DNA of 36,575 nt. Source: a virus. Of this stretch, positions 36,320 to 36,575 are shown piece by piece; the stretch's first letter is position 1, and every line of letters starts with the position of its first letter. Position numbers and translations under genes: made by a program. A model generated the notes under the pieces. The model was not told where the DNA came from and searched no databases. It was given only the letters and a program-made list of their open reading frames with translations. Where the stretch lies: positions 1 to 36,575 of IMG/VR virus record IMGVR_UViG_3300025655_000126; one strand, written 5' to 3'.

Positions 36320-36575
36320 ATGGCAAGGGAACATCTTGGCATCAACATCGATGTCAGGAGAGATAAGAGTCTCTCAGATCAGGCATTCAAACTTTTAACA
36401 GACTATTACTGTCGCAAAGAAGAGAAGTCACCGCAGGAAGCGTTTGCTCGTGCGGCAGTAGCATACTCAGCAGGCGACATGGAGTTGGCTCAACGCATCT
36501 ATGATGCGGCAAGCAAGGGTTGGTTCATGTTTAGTTCACCAATCCTTTCTAACGCACCACTACCAGATGAAAAAG
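36320..36575 (+). CDS. nrdA: ribonucleotide reductase alpha subunit NrdA, N-terminus (partial)
   Basis: The first 85 codons reach the window end. EKSPQEAFARAAVAYSAGDMELAQRIYDAASKGWFMFSSPILSNAPLP is the N-terminal substrate-binding segment of the ribonucleotide reductase large subunit (S/T-P-x-L-S/F-N). An AAGGGG ribosome-binding site precedes the ATG. Class I versus class II cannot be decided because the radical-site and C-terminal cysteines lie outside. Confidence 0.85.
   Translation, partial: MAREHLGINIDVRRDKSLSDQAFKLLTDYYCRKEEKSPQEAFARAAVAYSAGDMELAQRIYDAASKGWFMFSSPILSNAPLPDEK

Noticed and set aside
1-36575. CRISPR array, insertion sequence, integrase or attachment site
   Set aside because: No spaced short repeats, transposase or integrase motifs were seen. 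The only mobile elements are the two homing endonucleases.
1-36575. Naming the host as a cyanobacterium
   Set aside because: Many genes resemble cyanophage genes, but no photosynthesis gene is present. Permuted tmRNA also occurs in Alpha- and Betaproteobacteria, so the host stays open.

Overview
This window is part of the genome of a large T4-superfamily (T4-like) myovirus of a Gram-negative, probably aquatic, host. The evidence is the T4 replication set in near-T4 order (sliding clamp 45, DsbA-like protein, clamp loader 44 and 62, RegA, DNA polymerase 43, UvsX, helicase 41, primase 61). It also has a CobS-like ATPase, ThyX, ribonucleotide reductase, Hsp20, a MazG-like protein and many small conserved proteins known mostly from marine T4-like phages and cyanophages. 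Almost every gene is on the + strand, packed with ATGA or TAATG overlaps. Photosynthesis genes are absent, so the host cannot be named from this window.

Layout. 1-3554: end of a cobS-like gene, then about 13 small, mostly unrecognised early-type ORFs. 3551-9601: glycosyltransferase, DUF3310 protein, clamp 45, DsbA, 44, 62, RegA, MazG-like protein and a membrane-anchored histone-H1-like protein. Two HNH/NUMOD3 homing endonucleases interrupt this clamp/clamp-loader operon, one on each strand and each with a T4-type late promoter. 9602-10101: a circularly permuted (two-piece) tmRNA gene with the tag ANDDTYYQDLRLAA. 10102-12427: small protein, Dam methylase, Hsp20, 2OG-Fe(II) oxygenase and a small membrane protein. 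12424-18245: DNA polymerase split into two ORFs by an inserted 88-aa gene, then UvsX and helicase 41 with their usual small companions. 18246-19954: a small island with an ArdC-type N-terminal domain, a HExxH metallopeptidase and a candidate structured small RNA with its own promoter and terminator. 19955-34358: late, virion-type genes. These include two nuclease-like proteins, proteins with T4-like capsid-targeting N-termini (one a ligase-fold protein), a polytopic membrane transporter, a large nucleotidyltransferase/mosaic protein, Dps, an EF-hand-containing mosaic protein and several structural proteins. 34359-36575: primase 61, a small ORF, ThyX and the start of nrdA.

Transcription. Two promoter classes can be read directly. 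The first is sigma70-like, TTGACT/TTGCCT-like with 16-18 nt spacing to a perfect TATAAT, ahead of the glycosyltransferase, 45, the H1-like gene, 43, uvsX, the ArdC-N gene, the metallopeptidase gene, the sRNA and 61. The second is T4 late TATAAATA, ahead of both homing endonucleases, hsp20 and the virion blocks at 20940, 24922 and 30058. Several -35 boxes lie inside the last codons of the upstream gene.

The most unusual items are the phage-borne permuted tmRNA, the gene-43 split at the fingers with a foreign ORF in the gap, the sRNA candidate at 19819-19935, the adjacent ArdC-like half-proteins, the capsid-targeted ligase-like protein, and the phage-encoded Dps and membrane transporter.
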